From: Lentinula raphanica
Lineage: Eukaryota; Basidiomycota; Agaricomycetes; Agaricales; Omphalotaceae
Assembly (NCBI GenBank): GCA_027919835.1
Contig: JANVFP010000011.1
Location: 806,001 to 870,000, forward strand
Length of the DNA stretch: 64,000 nucleotides
Direction of reading: 5' to 3'
Shown: piece by piece, positions 35,030-45,828 of the stretch
Layout of the letters: each line of letters begins with the position of its first letter
How positions within the stretch are numbered: position 1 is the first letter of the stretch
Translations under genes and position numbers: made by a program
Notes under the pieces: generated by a model
Database searches by the model: none
Told to the model about the DNA's origin: nothing
What the model saw: the letters and a program-made list of their open reading frames with translations, nothing else

Positions 35030-35808
35030 ACGCAAAGCAAGAACTTGGAACGTCGCGTTCGGTGTTGAACGAGTTTGCCATTGTTTGTCAGAGTAGATTT
35101 GAAAGAGGTGACGTGACTAGGTGTGACAGTCACAAAACGCGGCAAGTTCGGCCCTGAATAAAAAGTAAGTTTGCGGAGGTTTGCGGGGTCAGAACGATGC
35201 GGGGAAACCACTTTTTTTGTACCCGGTCAATCTCCAACCTTCCCAAATGTTCAGCTTGAACGCCTGAAGTCCTGAAGCTTTAGCGAATCAGTCTACATAG
35301 TCAAAACTCTTTCGCTTGCGAAATCAGAACGTTTGATTCAATCTTCCTTTCAATCACTCATCAAGCCACCAAGTCAAGTTCAGCTGGTCTGACCAGAGTC
35401 GTTAATTACATATTGTCTACTTGTCTCGCGCTCTCCTTCGTCTGTCGTTTACGAAGACCTCACCGTCCCCGCGCGGCGTAACCCCAACGGTCTCTACTAT
35501 CTCAGATTTTTCAGCCTCAGACTCACTTCAATCTCGCTTGGTTTCTCCAAAAACCTCCAGCTGAAGCCTCACCAATCCGTTCCGCCAGCTATATCAATGC
35601 CTGAACAACGTGCAAGACTTGATCGGACAAACCCGCATTTGGGAAAGATGGATTAGATCGACATTATATGTATGCTGATCCAGGTTTATGCCCTCACGGA
35701 TTCAATATAAATAACGAGATTCCTGAGGGAACATTCTTCAACATCGTTTTCTTCAGTCGTATGATGTACTTCGTCTGTCCCTCATAACCTCGAATTTTCC
35801 GCCATAGT
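35030..35808. other. Divergent intergenic region between MRS2 and the nucleotidyltransferase-like gene
   Basis: Contains both promoters. A TATA element at 35706-35714 belongs to the rightward gene. No coding sequence is apparent. Confidence 0.5.
35706..35714 (+). promoter_or_regulatory. TATA box of the nucleotidyltransferase-like gene
   Basis: TATAAATAA lies about 95 nt upstream of the start codon at 35809. Confidence 0.45.
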
Positions 35809-36611
35809 ATGAACGAGACTCGAAGGCTTTTGGAAGCGGCCAGCGCCCTTTCTCGGTTGTTAGTCGCAAGTCATGTATCGCATGCTTTTTACGGGAGTGT
35901 GTTCACTGCAATACTCGCCAACATTCCTCAATGCGAGGTGCGTTGTCGTCCAATCGGGATAGAATGAACCTAAAAATGATCCTCTTTATTTAGGAAATTT
36001 ACTGTATTGTGGAAGGGGGACAGCATCCCGGTCATGCTTTTCGTCGTGTGCGCGACGCTGTTGCAGGCAGCGACGATTTCTCTACAACCTTGTCACCTTG
36101 GACGAACAGGTATTTGCGACAGTCCAGACTTCGCACCGAAGCTCACCTGTAGCCTTTGTGATCAGATTACATGTCACTTATCGTCGACCAATCCCAGCCG
36201 TCGAAGTAAGGCGGTTTTACTCATTGTTTCCTCTCTTATGCTCATGATAAGTTGACAAGATCGAAATACTACCAGCTGGTGAGGCTGGTCCTCGGCGACT
36301 AGATGCTTCGACCGTTGTCAAAATACAGGGAATACCATTCCTCGCCATATCCGAGTTCGTAAGAGCCAAACTAAAATCGTGGATGATGTGAGTGCATCCT
36401 ACTCCTATCTAGTATCGAATCGTGCTGAATGAGATATTATAGTCGTATGTCGGACAGGGACGCGCAGGATATAATTTATGTTCTATCTCGATACTGGAAT
36501 CGAGTCGACATCAATCGAATACCCGAGCAAGATATGAATTATTTTGCCACCAGGCACACTTCTTCTCAACCTTGGTGGCTAGCATTGAAGAGGAAGTATG
36601 GTATGAGCTAG
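35809..36611 (+). CDS. Nucleotidyltransferase-fold protein, apparently degenerate
   Basis: Five exons (introns near 35940-35996, 36110-36167, 36207-36258 and 36389-36442) give about 195 residues. The N-terminal half reads like a minimal nucleotidyltransferase: helix ALSRLLVASHVSHAFYGS (the GS turn), then EIYCIVEGG where catalytic members carry the Asp-x-Asp pair, then TYRRPIPAVEIEILPAG as the third core strand. The C-terminal half, KIQGIPFLAISEFVRAKLKS then RDAQDIIYVLSRYW, matches the helical part of AbiEii/DUF1814-like nucleotidyltransferases, where a Lys and a D..D pattern is common. The replacement of Asp by Glu, Tyr and Cys at the expected metal site suggests a non-catalytic or altered protein. 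The fold assignment is inference from pattern. Nothing nearby suggests a toxin-antitoxin pair. Confidence 0.6.
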
Positions 36612-37939
36612 GTCCAATTTTGAATTCATATGTATGTAGCAAGGTTCAGCTATTAGTAGCTGAGCCCATGTATTATCAGCCTAATACTATGATGTGATTT
36701 ACTAGTCTATGGACATCCCAGTTTGACACAATTTTTGGTTATTGTATCTTACGGGATGGTTATTGACCCACCCACAAGCTGGTCTTGATGAATATTACAG
36801 TGGCCCAGTGAGCGTGCTTCTTTCTCCAAATCTTGACGGCTGTCATTGGCTGTAGATATTTGGTACTGCTGCATTTTATCCGTAAGAAAACTATTCGCCG
36901 ATATGGGTTTTTGCATTACAGCTCAACAAATCACTCATGCAATCGATGAGAATGATCAGTGATATCTAGGATCGTCTATCTCGGTCAGCGATTCATCATG
37001 AGTAAGAGAATGTCGAAGGATGTACGTCAAACACCGGATACAATACGGCCAGCTATTGGCACCTTCTATATATCTAGGTGAGGGTTTGAGAGGTTGGGTG
37101 GATAAAAACCTCAATCGAGTTCTAAAATCTGCGCAGCTTCTCTTATTTAGTGTCTCCAAGTACAAGATCTGTGCTCGAGACCCGCAAAACTCCGATGTAT
37201 ATTAGAATCACAAGGAAAGTTAGCCAATGTGACGGTTACGCGCCTGGACCCTCTGAATTAGATACATTCTATCTCCTCGCTCACAGAGACGTTCGCTGGC
37301 ACCCACAAACCTTGGTCAATTCGGTGGTATCTTGAAGAGCTTCGCGGTTTTTTTTGCAATCGAGCTACGAAGAGCGTGTGAGAGAGACTTACCTGAGCTT
37401 ATCGATATTCAATGCAAGCCGAGAGCTTGGGAGACCAAACTTGTGAATCGTTTGAGATTGCCGCAACAATGTCAACGCGCTAGGCGAAGACGGCAGAACA
37501 TGACGTTCAGGCAATACCTTTCATTCAGTAACACTTTTTCAGGACCACGCACCTTGTGGATATCTGACAGTTGATGTTCTTTCCTAACCTTCACTAAGTT
37601 GAGCAGTCATCGACTAGCCCATGGTCGGCAAAATCTACTGGCGCGCAAGAGAAAATTTCCAGGGTCTGATACTTGAGGGCGTAGTAGTCTACTAGAAGTC
37701 CAGCTGTTATTTCAAGGTGGTTGCAAAGACCGCAATACTTCGTCTACGCTTTCCATATATTCCGCCCAATCTCCGTGACTGAACGCGGAAAATGTGAGAT
37801 GCAGAAGCAAGAGATCCAACAGCTCTCACACACCTGATATCCATGGCATCCGGTGTCTCCCAATTTAGTTGCTGGGTGTTTGCATTGTCAAGCTCTGAAG
37901 CTATGTACACCGCATCATAGTCAGTGATTCGGTTCCGGT
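36612..37939. other. Gene-free interval
   Basis: AT-rich 1.3 kb between convergent genes. Short ORFs on both strands (for example 37020-37205 and 37332-37574) lack family features or consistent splice continuation. The part near 37940 is the 3' end of the Zn2Cys6 gene. Confidence 0.5.
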
Positions 37940-40877
37940 TCAGAAAAAAAACGATCTGCCTTCGCGCCTCAATCTGTCGAGGGTTGAACGAGTCATATCA
38001 TTAGACAAAGGGTCGTTAGTAGAGGGGCTCGAGAACAGGCCGTGGGGTGATGTATGTGAATTTGACGAGTTGGGTTCGAAATTTTCTTCAATTTCTTGTG
38101 CCCAAGGACCTGACAATAGTAAGCATTCCGATTATATTTCATACACACTAGAGGCAAACCTCTTGTCACATCATGAAGCTGCGTTGAACTTCCAGGCATG
38201 TGAGAGCCAAAATCAGAGCTATGTTTGCTTCGGACAAGGTTGTAGACATCAAGCAGTTCACTAAGGGATATAACATTGTAAATGGTATCCCTGTGTGAAG
38301 TTAATATCGACATCTCCTGGAAGGTTGAATTGGATAGTACCAAAAACGTCCTGCAAGTTGGATCCTGAAAGGCATTGAGTGATCCACCGGATACGAATCC
38401 ATAAGTATATGTGGGGATTCACACGAAGACACTGACCGTTTTTCAAAACGCTCTAAATAGAGCATACATTTCACGACATCGACCATCTCTAACTCTGTAT
38501 TAATCTCCATTCCGAGGCGCTTTGCTCGCCATATACCGATCAGTAGCACAATCCCTGAAGTAGATATCGTACCCTGAGGATTTGAGTACGTTTGATTTGT
38601 TGATTATTGAGCTAAGTACCCACCAACATTTGTGGACCAAGCGACATAAAATCACGCTTGAAGTGCGCTTCCATGATGAGTACACAAGAATGTGCCGCAT
38701 TAACACATATCTCTAAGGAAGACGGCGAAGTCGCTAGGCCGGATCGATGAATCTCCATTCGAAGGAAGAAATACATGATATAGAGCATCGTGGATTGGTG
38801 GAATAGAACCATGTCGTGACATTGAGGATCCCATTTCACTGAGATATTAACAGATGAGGCTCAGGATGGAGGAAATATCAGCGGCCTACAATGTGCAGGT
38901 ATGCCTTCTAACCAATCATTCAAGGTCTTATCAAGCTCCAAGATGAATTGTTGTCTTCGATGTGTAGCGTCTGGGGTACTTTTCTTCATCAAAGCCGAGC
39001 GGCGCACGGAATTCTATGACAAGAGCATCAACAAGGACAGAAGTTTTCGAAGAATGAAGAACTATCACCAATGCCCGTTGCACGCTCTCCAAGATACTGA
39101 CTAATTTGAGCATTTGTATCCAATGCGTGAGCTGACACAGTTGTCCGGGGGGTTGTTTAAAAGCTAAATCGCCCGGTTGCTCCCAGAATTCGTCATCGCA
39201 CTCGATAGGAAATTCCACGTCATAGCTGTATGAATTTGGTCTTAAACAAGCCTCGCTCGTGGAGAGTTGACCCACTAACTCATCTGGAGACATAGCTCGC
39301 GGCCTTCCAATATTGACACTGAACGAAAGGTCGATGAAATTGAGCATCCAGAAAGCACGTTTCCAAAGCTCTCTTGACACTGTGGGCGGAGAATTCTTCT
39401 TACGGTGTGCGCCCACGTCTTGGAGAAGGCGGATCCCTAGCCCAGTCAATGTTAAACTAGGATAAGGTATTGAGGTGGTATACATGAACATGATGTAGAG
39501 CTACATAGAGTCATCACCCAGTTCAACAGGCGTGGAAGGGATACGTCCACTCACGATCAGTTTCTGGACTTGTGGAAGTGACGGGGCCTCCGTGAACGAG
39601 AATGGCACCGGATTGACTTGTTGCATCCACGTGAAGCCCGCAGAAAGGCGCGAGCCATGCGTGAAGACTCGAGGATCATTCGATTGCCGGGAGGACAGTG
39701 CGCATACAGCCAACAGAGTTTCACCAAAGTGACGATCGTGGTAATGTAAACCAGAAAGGACAGCATTCTCAAACGTTGGCCGATGGAAAAGAGGAAAGTA
39801 AGGATGAGCCTTCTCGAACCAAAGATCAAGGAGATGGGTGAGCAAATCTTGCGGGGGAAAGACAAGAGGTGGAAGCTGAGGCTCGTAGGTGATTTGCCAC
39901 TACTCAAATGAATATCAATGCGTTTGCTTCGCAGAAGGGAAGCTCACTGGTTGAATCTCCCAGAACACAGCACGTTTATATATTTGAGCATTTGGGTTAG
40001 CACCAATTCCAGTTTTGATGAGCGTAAGTCTTTTGGAAAGCGTATACCGCTCAGAAGATTGGCTGAATCGCAATTGTTTCAATGGTTCGGAAAGGTCATC
40101 CTGATCGCTTTGGTTGTCCGATGACGTTGCTTCTTCGACAAGAGATGAGGTAGATTCAGGTGTTCCTAAGGGTCATTTATGACACCCTGTAATCCGGAGG
40201 ATAGCGAAAAGGCATACCTAAAGCTGAACTCCGAGGAGTGTGAAGCATAGCGAGCTCTTTTTCGAGTGTTCGTATGTGACTAGCGAGTTCTTTGAGTATT
40301 CTTCGGAGCTCGTGTTCATCTTCTGGAATCTTGAAAGGCACAGAAGATAGTATCGAGGCGGTCAAACCCTGTATGTTGTCGCTCTTGAGCTGTGCGGATC
40401 GTCTGCGGGACCAGTTAGATATATCAGTGGCCAGGAAAGTGAGCATCTGCGAATAGATCATACCCGGCAGGCGGTCCCCTTTTCTGATTTCATGCGTAAT
40501 GTAACATTGACTTCGTTTGATCGTGATATGTGAATACCTTTCTCGGTGCTGTATGCTGGCACTCAATCTTCTACTGATTAAGAAAAACTCGAGCCATCGA
40601 GAACAGACTACTACTACCTTCATAGATATGCAGTTAGAGCACGCTTCTCCTCCTCTGGCATTACTGTCGCCTGTGAGCATTTGTGCAACGAGTGTTCTCC
40701 GAAAGCTGTTGAATGAACAGCTTACATCGTACTGTTGAAGGAGCGTCAATCGCGTTTTTGGTGATGTCAGTTCGGCTCACTCTTTCGACGTCGACAGTTG
40801 TTGCAAGCATTGGGCTGCCTTTTTCTAGAGCCTCCTACAGAACTAGAATGACCGGAGTTGAGTTCAGCGCTGGACAT
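37940..40877 (-). CDS. Zn2Cys6 transcription factor with fungal_trans middle domain
   Basis: Fungus-specific DNA-binding regulator, nuclear. The zinc cluster is split by two introns: NACNNCRRRK, then IRC, then DSNARGGEACSNC and IECQHTAPRKKRGPP. Together these give the six cysteines in the CxxCx6CxnCxxCx6C layout, with the usual basic residues in the first loop. A coiled-coil-like segment follows (ELRRILKELASHIRTLEKEL). The middle homology region begins at HLLDLWFEKAHPYFPLFHRP and contains HFGETLLAVCALSSRQSNDP, LGIRLLQDVGAHRKK, ELWKRAFWMLNFIDLSFSVN with GRPRAM, then DVEFPIECDDEFW, all family-typical. The C-terminal helical part (MEINTELEMVDVVKCMLYLE) follows. The stop at 37940 is reached through an inferred last intron, so the final 50 residues are less certain. 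Targets are unknown. Confidence 0.83.
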
Positions 40878-41154
40878 GATGGAAGTTTGGAACAAAGGGG
40901 AGCGGTCATGGCCTATGACATAATAATGATTTTCGGTTCTCTGGGCCCTGGCCCATGTGATGGGCGCTCTATTTACTTTTTTTCATCATCCTACTGCGAC
41001 CCTCAGGTGAACACCGAATCTCAGTCATCATTCGTGTCATTTCCTCCGACCGCTATGCTTACAGCTCTATATACATGCAAGGGATTCATTCTTGTGTACA
41101 TTGTCGCATATCAAGGCATAATGATAACACTACATCCTCGGCGCTCGCGTCACT
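40878..41154. other. Spacer between the two transcription factor genes
   Basis: 277 bp that must contain the HMG gene 3' end and the Zn2Cys6 gene promoter. Nothing else is visible. Confidence 0.4.
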
Positions 41155-42735
41155 TCAACCACTCCAGAATTCCAAGCCACAATCCGTTCGCAAGTAATCT
41201 TTGAGGTCTCTTCGCTTATCATCTCCAGTCAATTCCTCGCTGGGGAAGTTCATGTGAGTCGCAGAGTCGACATGTAGGGGGAGCTTTAGCTCGATGGGCG
41301 GAATAACGTCCAGGTCAAAGTCGCTCTGGAGAAGCATACTCGAGGCCTCGGTTCGCCATACCATACTGGGATCACATGGGTCGAAAAGACCACTCATCTC
41401 ACATGGTACGGGGACGACTGTCCGACTGGCAAATTCTTGTTGACGGTCATTCCACGTATTGGAACGAGGGACGTCGAACCATTGCCCTGATGATGTATGG
41501 CTTGCGATCGACGAAATGGGTGTAAATGGTCCAGAAACAGGCGAAGAAGCGTTCGAAGCTGCGCAAGACGGTATCAACGAATAGTCTGTGGAGAGAACTG
41601 GAGGTCGGAATCGCGCTTCGTCTCTGCTTTCAGTCCAAGATGGTTCCTGTATCGGGTAATCGAACACTTCCTGATGCAAGTCGGTCCCCTGGCGTCAAAT
41701 GAAGATGAGTACACCTCAAACCGTCGACAAATCAGACACGTTACCCAAAGACCCGCTTCGTAACGAGGACTTGAATAGGAGGGCGTCGAAAGACTCTCTG
41801 GACAGAAGTCGAAATTTGCCATAATGTCTTCCGGATCTCCAACGTGACCCGCTCGTTGACTGATCATCGGAAGGAGGGAAGAAGAAGTAGAAGGATATGA
41901 AGGAATCAGGGTGGGTATATGAATGGTCTGATAAGACGACGGAGGTGGCGTAGGAGCAGAAGTCGAACGTTTGACTTGAGGAAGAACAAAGGAAACTTCG
42001 TTCGTGTCATCCTCATTCCTCGTACTTGCTTTGCGCTTGGTATATTTCTTGTTTCTAGCCTTTCCATCCTGGTCCCGAACGCGATGGGGTCGAAAGACAT
42101 AGTCGGGGTACATCTGCTGATGTATCTTCTTTCTCTCTTCTGCACGATCCTCCCAATACCGTCGTTCTTCAGTGGTAAGAGCCTTCCACTGCTGGCTGAT
42201 GAGTTTTGACAAGTCCGCCTGACGTTTTCTTTTCGTAACACCCTGGCTGGAGGCTTCCTCATCCTCACAACACTTCCGTCGGAACAGTATGAACGCGTTC
42301 TCTGGGCGTTTGATATAACCATCGTCACCTTTCTTGGGTTTTCGCCCTGCGTCGAAGGTCGCTGACTTGAGGCCTGATGAAGAAGATGACGGTATTGATT
42401 GTATGGAAGCTGAGGAGGCAGAAGGAATGGGTGTGAGTGTTCGTGAAAGCGGCGGTGTCATCAGCAAGTTTGATGATGACGGAGAGGTGAGGTGAGAGAA
42501 ACATAGATCGGGTTCGAACGGCAAATCGATCGAATCGGAGTAGGGGGACGCGTCAAGATTATGGGAAATGGGAAACGTGAACGCTCTCGGGGTAGGCGCG
42601 ATGATGTCCAACGTCGGAAGTGAAGTTGAGTCCGCATCTGATACTAGAGGATACAGATTGATCACGAATTCGATTGGCACTATAGCATGTCAACCTACCT
42701 GGGGGAAGTGCATCATGAGTCCGTAAAGGCGGCAT
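41155..42735 (-). CDS. HMG-box transcription factor of the Prf1/Pcc1 (MATA-HMG) type
   Basis: Three exons, about 480 residues, starting MPPLRTHDALPP. After an N-terminal Ser/Pro-rich stretch comes a sequence-specific HMG box: DGYIKRPENAFILFRRKCCE, then ADLSKLISQQWKALTTEERR and YWEDRAEERKKIHQQMYPDY followed by VFRPHR. The RPxNAFILFR start and the PDYxFxP end are hallmarks of the MATA-HMG subgroup. A basic stretch KARNKKYTKRKAS follows and can serve as a nuclear localisation signal. The rest is low-complexity and acidic at the end (ELTGDDKRRDLKDYL). In basidiomycetes this subgroup includes Prf1 of Ustilago and Pcc1 of Coprinopsis, which act in mating and clamp-cell development. Orthology to either cannot be shown from one window. 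The first intron (about 42644-42698) is short and decides the N-terminus. Confidence 0.85.
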
Positions 42736-44972
42736 AATAGAACAAAGACAACGAAAATCAAGATCGTGGATCGAATAGTAGGACGCTTGAGAGCGGGAAT
42801 CGTCCTTCAGCTCGAGTACTCTGTACAGTCAAGAACAATCAGGTAAGAGGATGTGAAACAAGAAAAGACAATACAGTACCTCCGTACTTATACCCTGCTT
42901 GGGATGGATCCATATTTGAATACACCGGATCCTTTCATCCGCAGGTCGTATCCTGACTGTGATTTCTTTGTCTACCATATCAGGAACTCGAAAGGGCGCG
43001 CCAAAATGCAGGATATTCCCAATCAAACCAAATCGGTATCGAACAGAAGAGTCTCTCTGATTCTGTGTGCTCAACTCACAGTCAGAATTCTACGCACCTG
43101 AACAGTGAAAATTGCTTTGTGCTTTTGGGGCACAAGCACGCCGTTGGGAGGTTTTGGTTCGGCAAAATCAGGATCTCATCAAATTGATTTGCTTTGAAGC
43201 TACCGGATTAGGAATCCTGGATCCGACCTCTTGTTCAAGTCTTTCGAAATGCCTAATTCGCATCCTTTCGCATCTTGCCTCGATGTGTGGCGGTGTTCAC
43301 GTTTGTTATCTGGGGAGGTCGGACTCGGAAGTTGAACGTGAACCCTCAACAGCCCTCAACCCAGACGATCAAGACTCAAGTCCCCCCGAACCGCCTGCAG
43401 CTCCTGGTGTTGGATGGACAATTGTCAACATCCGACGACCTCTCCACGTCAATGAGCGGAGTCCGGTGATATCTGGTGATATCCATGCTTTGTTCTTAGA
43501 AAAATGTGCCCAACGGGCCCATCGCCTCCAGTGACCGTCTCTTGTCTCAAATAAGCGAAGTGAAACATCCCGCTCTTGTTCTCCACGACACCTGAGTCAT
43601 TTGGATTGGGTGCAGCTTGCTACAACACCGCACAACTATGGTAATGGCAGCCTTGAGAACGTATATTTGTCCCTTAGAATTCCAAGAACTTTGGCATGAT
43701 CTAGAGGGTACATAGTAGGGGGAAATAGCCTGGGGGAATTTGACTCGAGGATATGCACTACGGTAGGCGTTGATAGTATGTACCAGCGATGTACAATAGG
43801 CTCACTCAACCATACTTATGTACACCGTTTACCATTCAATGAACGTGAGATCTTGAGCAGGGATTCAACTGTTACTTATTCAAGTTATTGTCAGAATCCT
43901 CTAAACCCTAAACATAGTCGAATGTCATCCAATATAGGATTGCTTGCCTGTGTACTAATAGTATTGACAGAATTACGAGTATCATCACGCTACTACTATG
44001 GGCAGTGGCTGCACGCCAGGAAATGCGGTAAGTTCATGCTAAGTTCTCCTACCTGGCAGTATTGTAGAAGGCGAAGGGAAGGATTCATATCCTCAAGCTC
44101 GATGCCGATTCTCAGACTCTACCGAGTGATTTGCGACTTTGTACGCATCTGGCAAACGAGCAGACTAGTATGTGAGCAAATAAATCAAATAAAAGTACAT
44201 TGGAGGTGACATTGGATGATGATTGCAAATGTATCAAACATCTAAAGATAAATATCGGGAGCAGTACTATTGATGGCTGTCAAGTAGTAGTAGTAGTGGT
44301 GCTCGAGCTTTGTATCAGTAGATAAAGAGTCTACACAACTTGGAAGAAAGATGGCAACGCCTGGCAACGCTTAATAGTACTATCATTACCCCACTTTTTC
44401 AAAAAACAACAAAGATGTGCTTCCAAAACAGCACACATCTTCCGGACAGCTACCGGCTTCAAGTACAGTGTAGCATGGTGTATACTTGACCTCGCTATGT
44501 ATTTTATCAAGCAGGAAAAGGATGTCTTTGGGTCAAAATATTGTTGCCGGTACTGAAAAATGCCAGTACCAGTAGTTTTTCAAAAAATTTAAAACCCTTC
44601 CGATTCCACCATCCGTACAAGTAGATTATCTCTGTAGTTGTTCCTGTCACCCTTCTGCTCACTCTGCAGTCTACCGTCTCCTTGCGGGATGAGCATTCGC
44701 TGCAGTGTTGACAGTTGGGCCCGGCTGTTCCCCGGTGGGACCCCATCTTCGGATGGAGCTGTGTATTTTCCTTCCTTCCTTCCTTCCTTCCATCCCGTGG
44801 ATTCAGCTCACCGGAACTTCGGATTATGCTTGTGATACATGCTTCTTGAAATCCCGAAGGTTAGTTTCAATGAAAACTAAGAAATACGAGCGGAAATGGA
44901 TTTTGAAAAACTACTGGTATTTGAAGAACTAGGGTAATGATAGTAACAAAAAAAATGTCGGGAGAACTTGTA
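42736..44972. other. Gene-poor interval with microsatellite
   Basis: About 2.2 kb without a gene I can support. A plus-strand ORF at 43112-43534 (140 codons) has no recognisable domain. The word AAACCCTAAA occurs near 43900, and a TTCC microsatellite lies at 44769-44791. The HMG gene promoter should be in the first few hundred bases. Confidence 0.45.
44769..44791 (+). repeat. (TTCC)n microsatellite
   Basis: About five and a half perfect TTCC units in non-coding sequence. Confidence 0.8.
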
Positions 44973-45828
44973 TCAACCGTGCGTCGAGGAGTGCTGCCCG
45001 TGCTGAGCCTGATATAGTGGATCCACAACCTCCCAACGGGCAACGCGTTTAGAAAGCAGATCCATTGGGAGGGCCGTAGCTATGGTATGTTCCAAAAAGT
45101 CTGTTCTCAAATCGAACTGCGCCGCCACAATTCGGAGTTGGTTGTTGCCATGATGAACAACTTGAAGATAGACAGCATCCTGAAAACTACATCTCGAATG
45201 ATCATAGATGAAGTTCACAACTTCTCTGTCTGGATGGTCTTTCGACAGCCTTTCCGCAAGAGGTTTATTGAAGCCCACAGAGAGAAGTACTAGGAGCACG
45301 TCCCACGGTCCGGAAGCCTTCGACTCGATTCCGAGTCGGCGGGAGGACCTGAACTCAAACCAACTGGAATCTCGCGCCTCATTATCTGGCACAACTGGAG
45401 GATGGCTTGGCTGACTCTGACCAGGGGCCAGCCGCCATTGGAAGACGAATGTGTTTGAAGGCAAGTGGTCAAGGTCACCCAGGCCGCTTTCCTCCAACTG
45501 GGAAGAGTCAAGCTTCGAAATGTCTACGTGAGACTCGTGGATTTGTACGTGTTCCAGGTTATACTGTTTGACCATCGGGTGCGGGGGTAGACCACCCGGA
45601 GGTGAACTTGGAGATGGGTTACTCTGAGGCGGGGGTGGCTGGTCTGTCTTCACCGCCCGTCGAGTCTCCCAGCGAGGTACCTATAAACCAAACCATCATT
45701 TGCCTACTGGGCATATGTAGGATGATTTCACGCACCTCGGCAGGTAATGCGCTCACTGCACTAGACAGGAAGACGAGCACTACTACCATCTTCGCAAGAC
45801 GAATTGGTACTAGGCTTGTCGGATACAT
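44973..45828 (-). CDS. Secreted protein of unknown family
   Basis: Two exons joined at GAG|gtgcgt..tttatag|GTA give about 266 residues. The N-terminus MYPTSLVPIRLAKMVVVLVF followed by LSSAVSALP is a signal peptide with a good cleavage site after SALP or VSA. The mature region begins with a Pro-rich stretch (TDQPPPPQSNPSPSSPPGG), then acidic and mixed sequence with SWFEFRSSRRLGIESKASG, WDVLLVLLSVGFNKPLAERL and FIYDHSRCSFQDAVYLQVV. The last part is short of cysteines (one clear Cys). I do not recognise the family. Codon use and splice quality look like its neighbours, so it appears real. It lies in the most gene-poor part of the window, a setting in which lineage-specific secreted proteins are often found. 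Confidence 0.6.

Noticed and set aside
41155..42735. A mating-type locus marked by the HMG gene
   Set aside because: No homeodomain HD1/HD2 pair, STE3 receptor or pheromone precursor is visible; the 7TM gene at 9220-10859 is not STE3-like.
43112..43534. 140-codon plus-strand ORF
   Set aside because: No domain, signal peptide or splice continuation; such lengths arise by chance in 2 kb of non-coding sequence.
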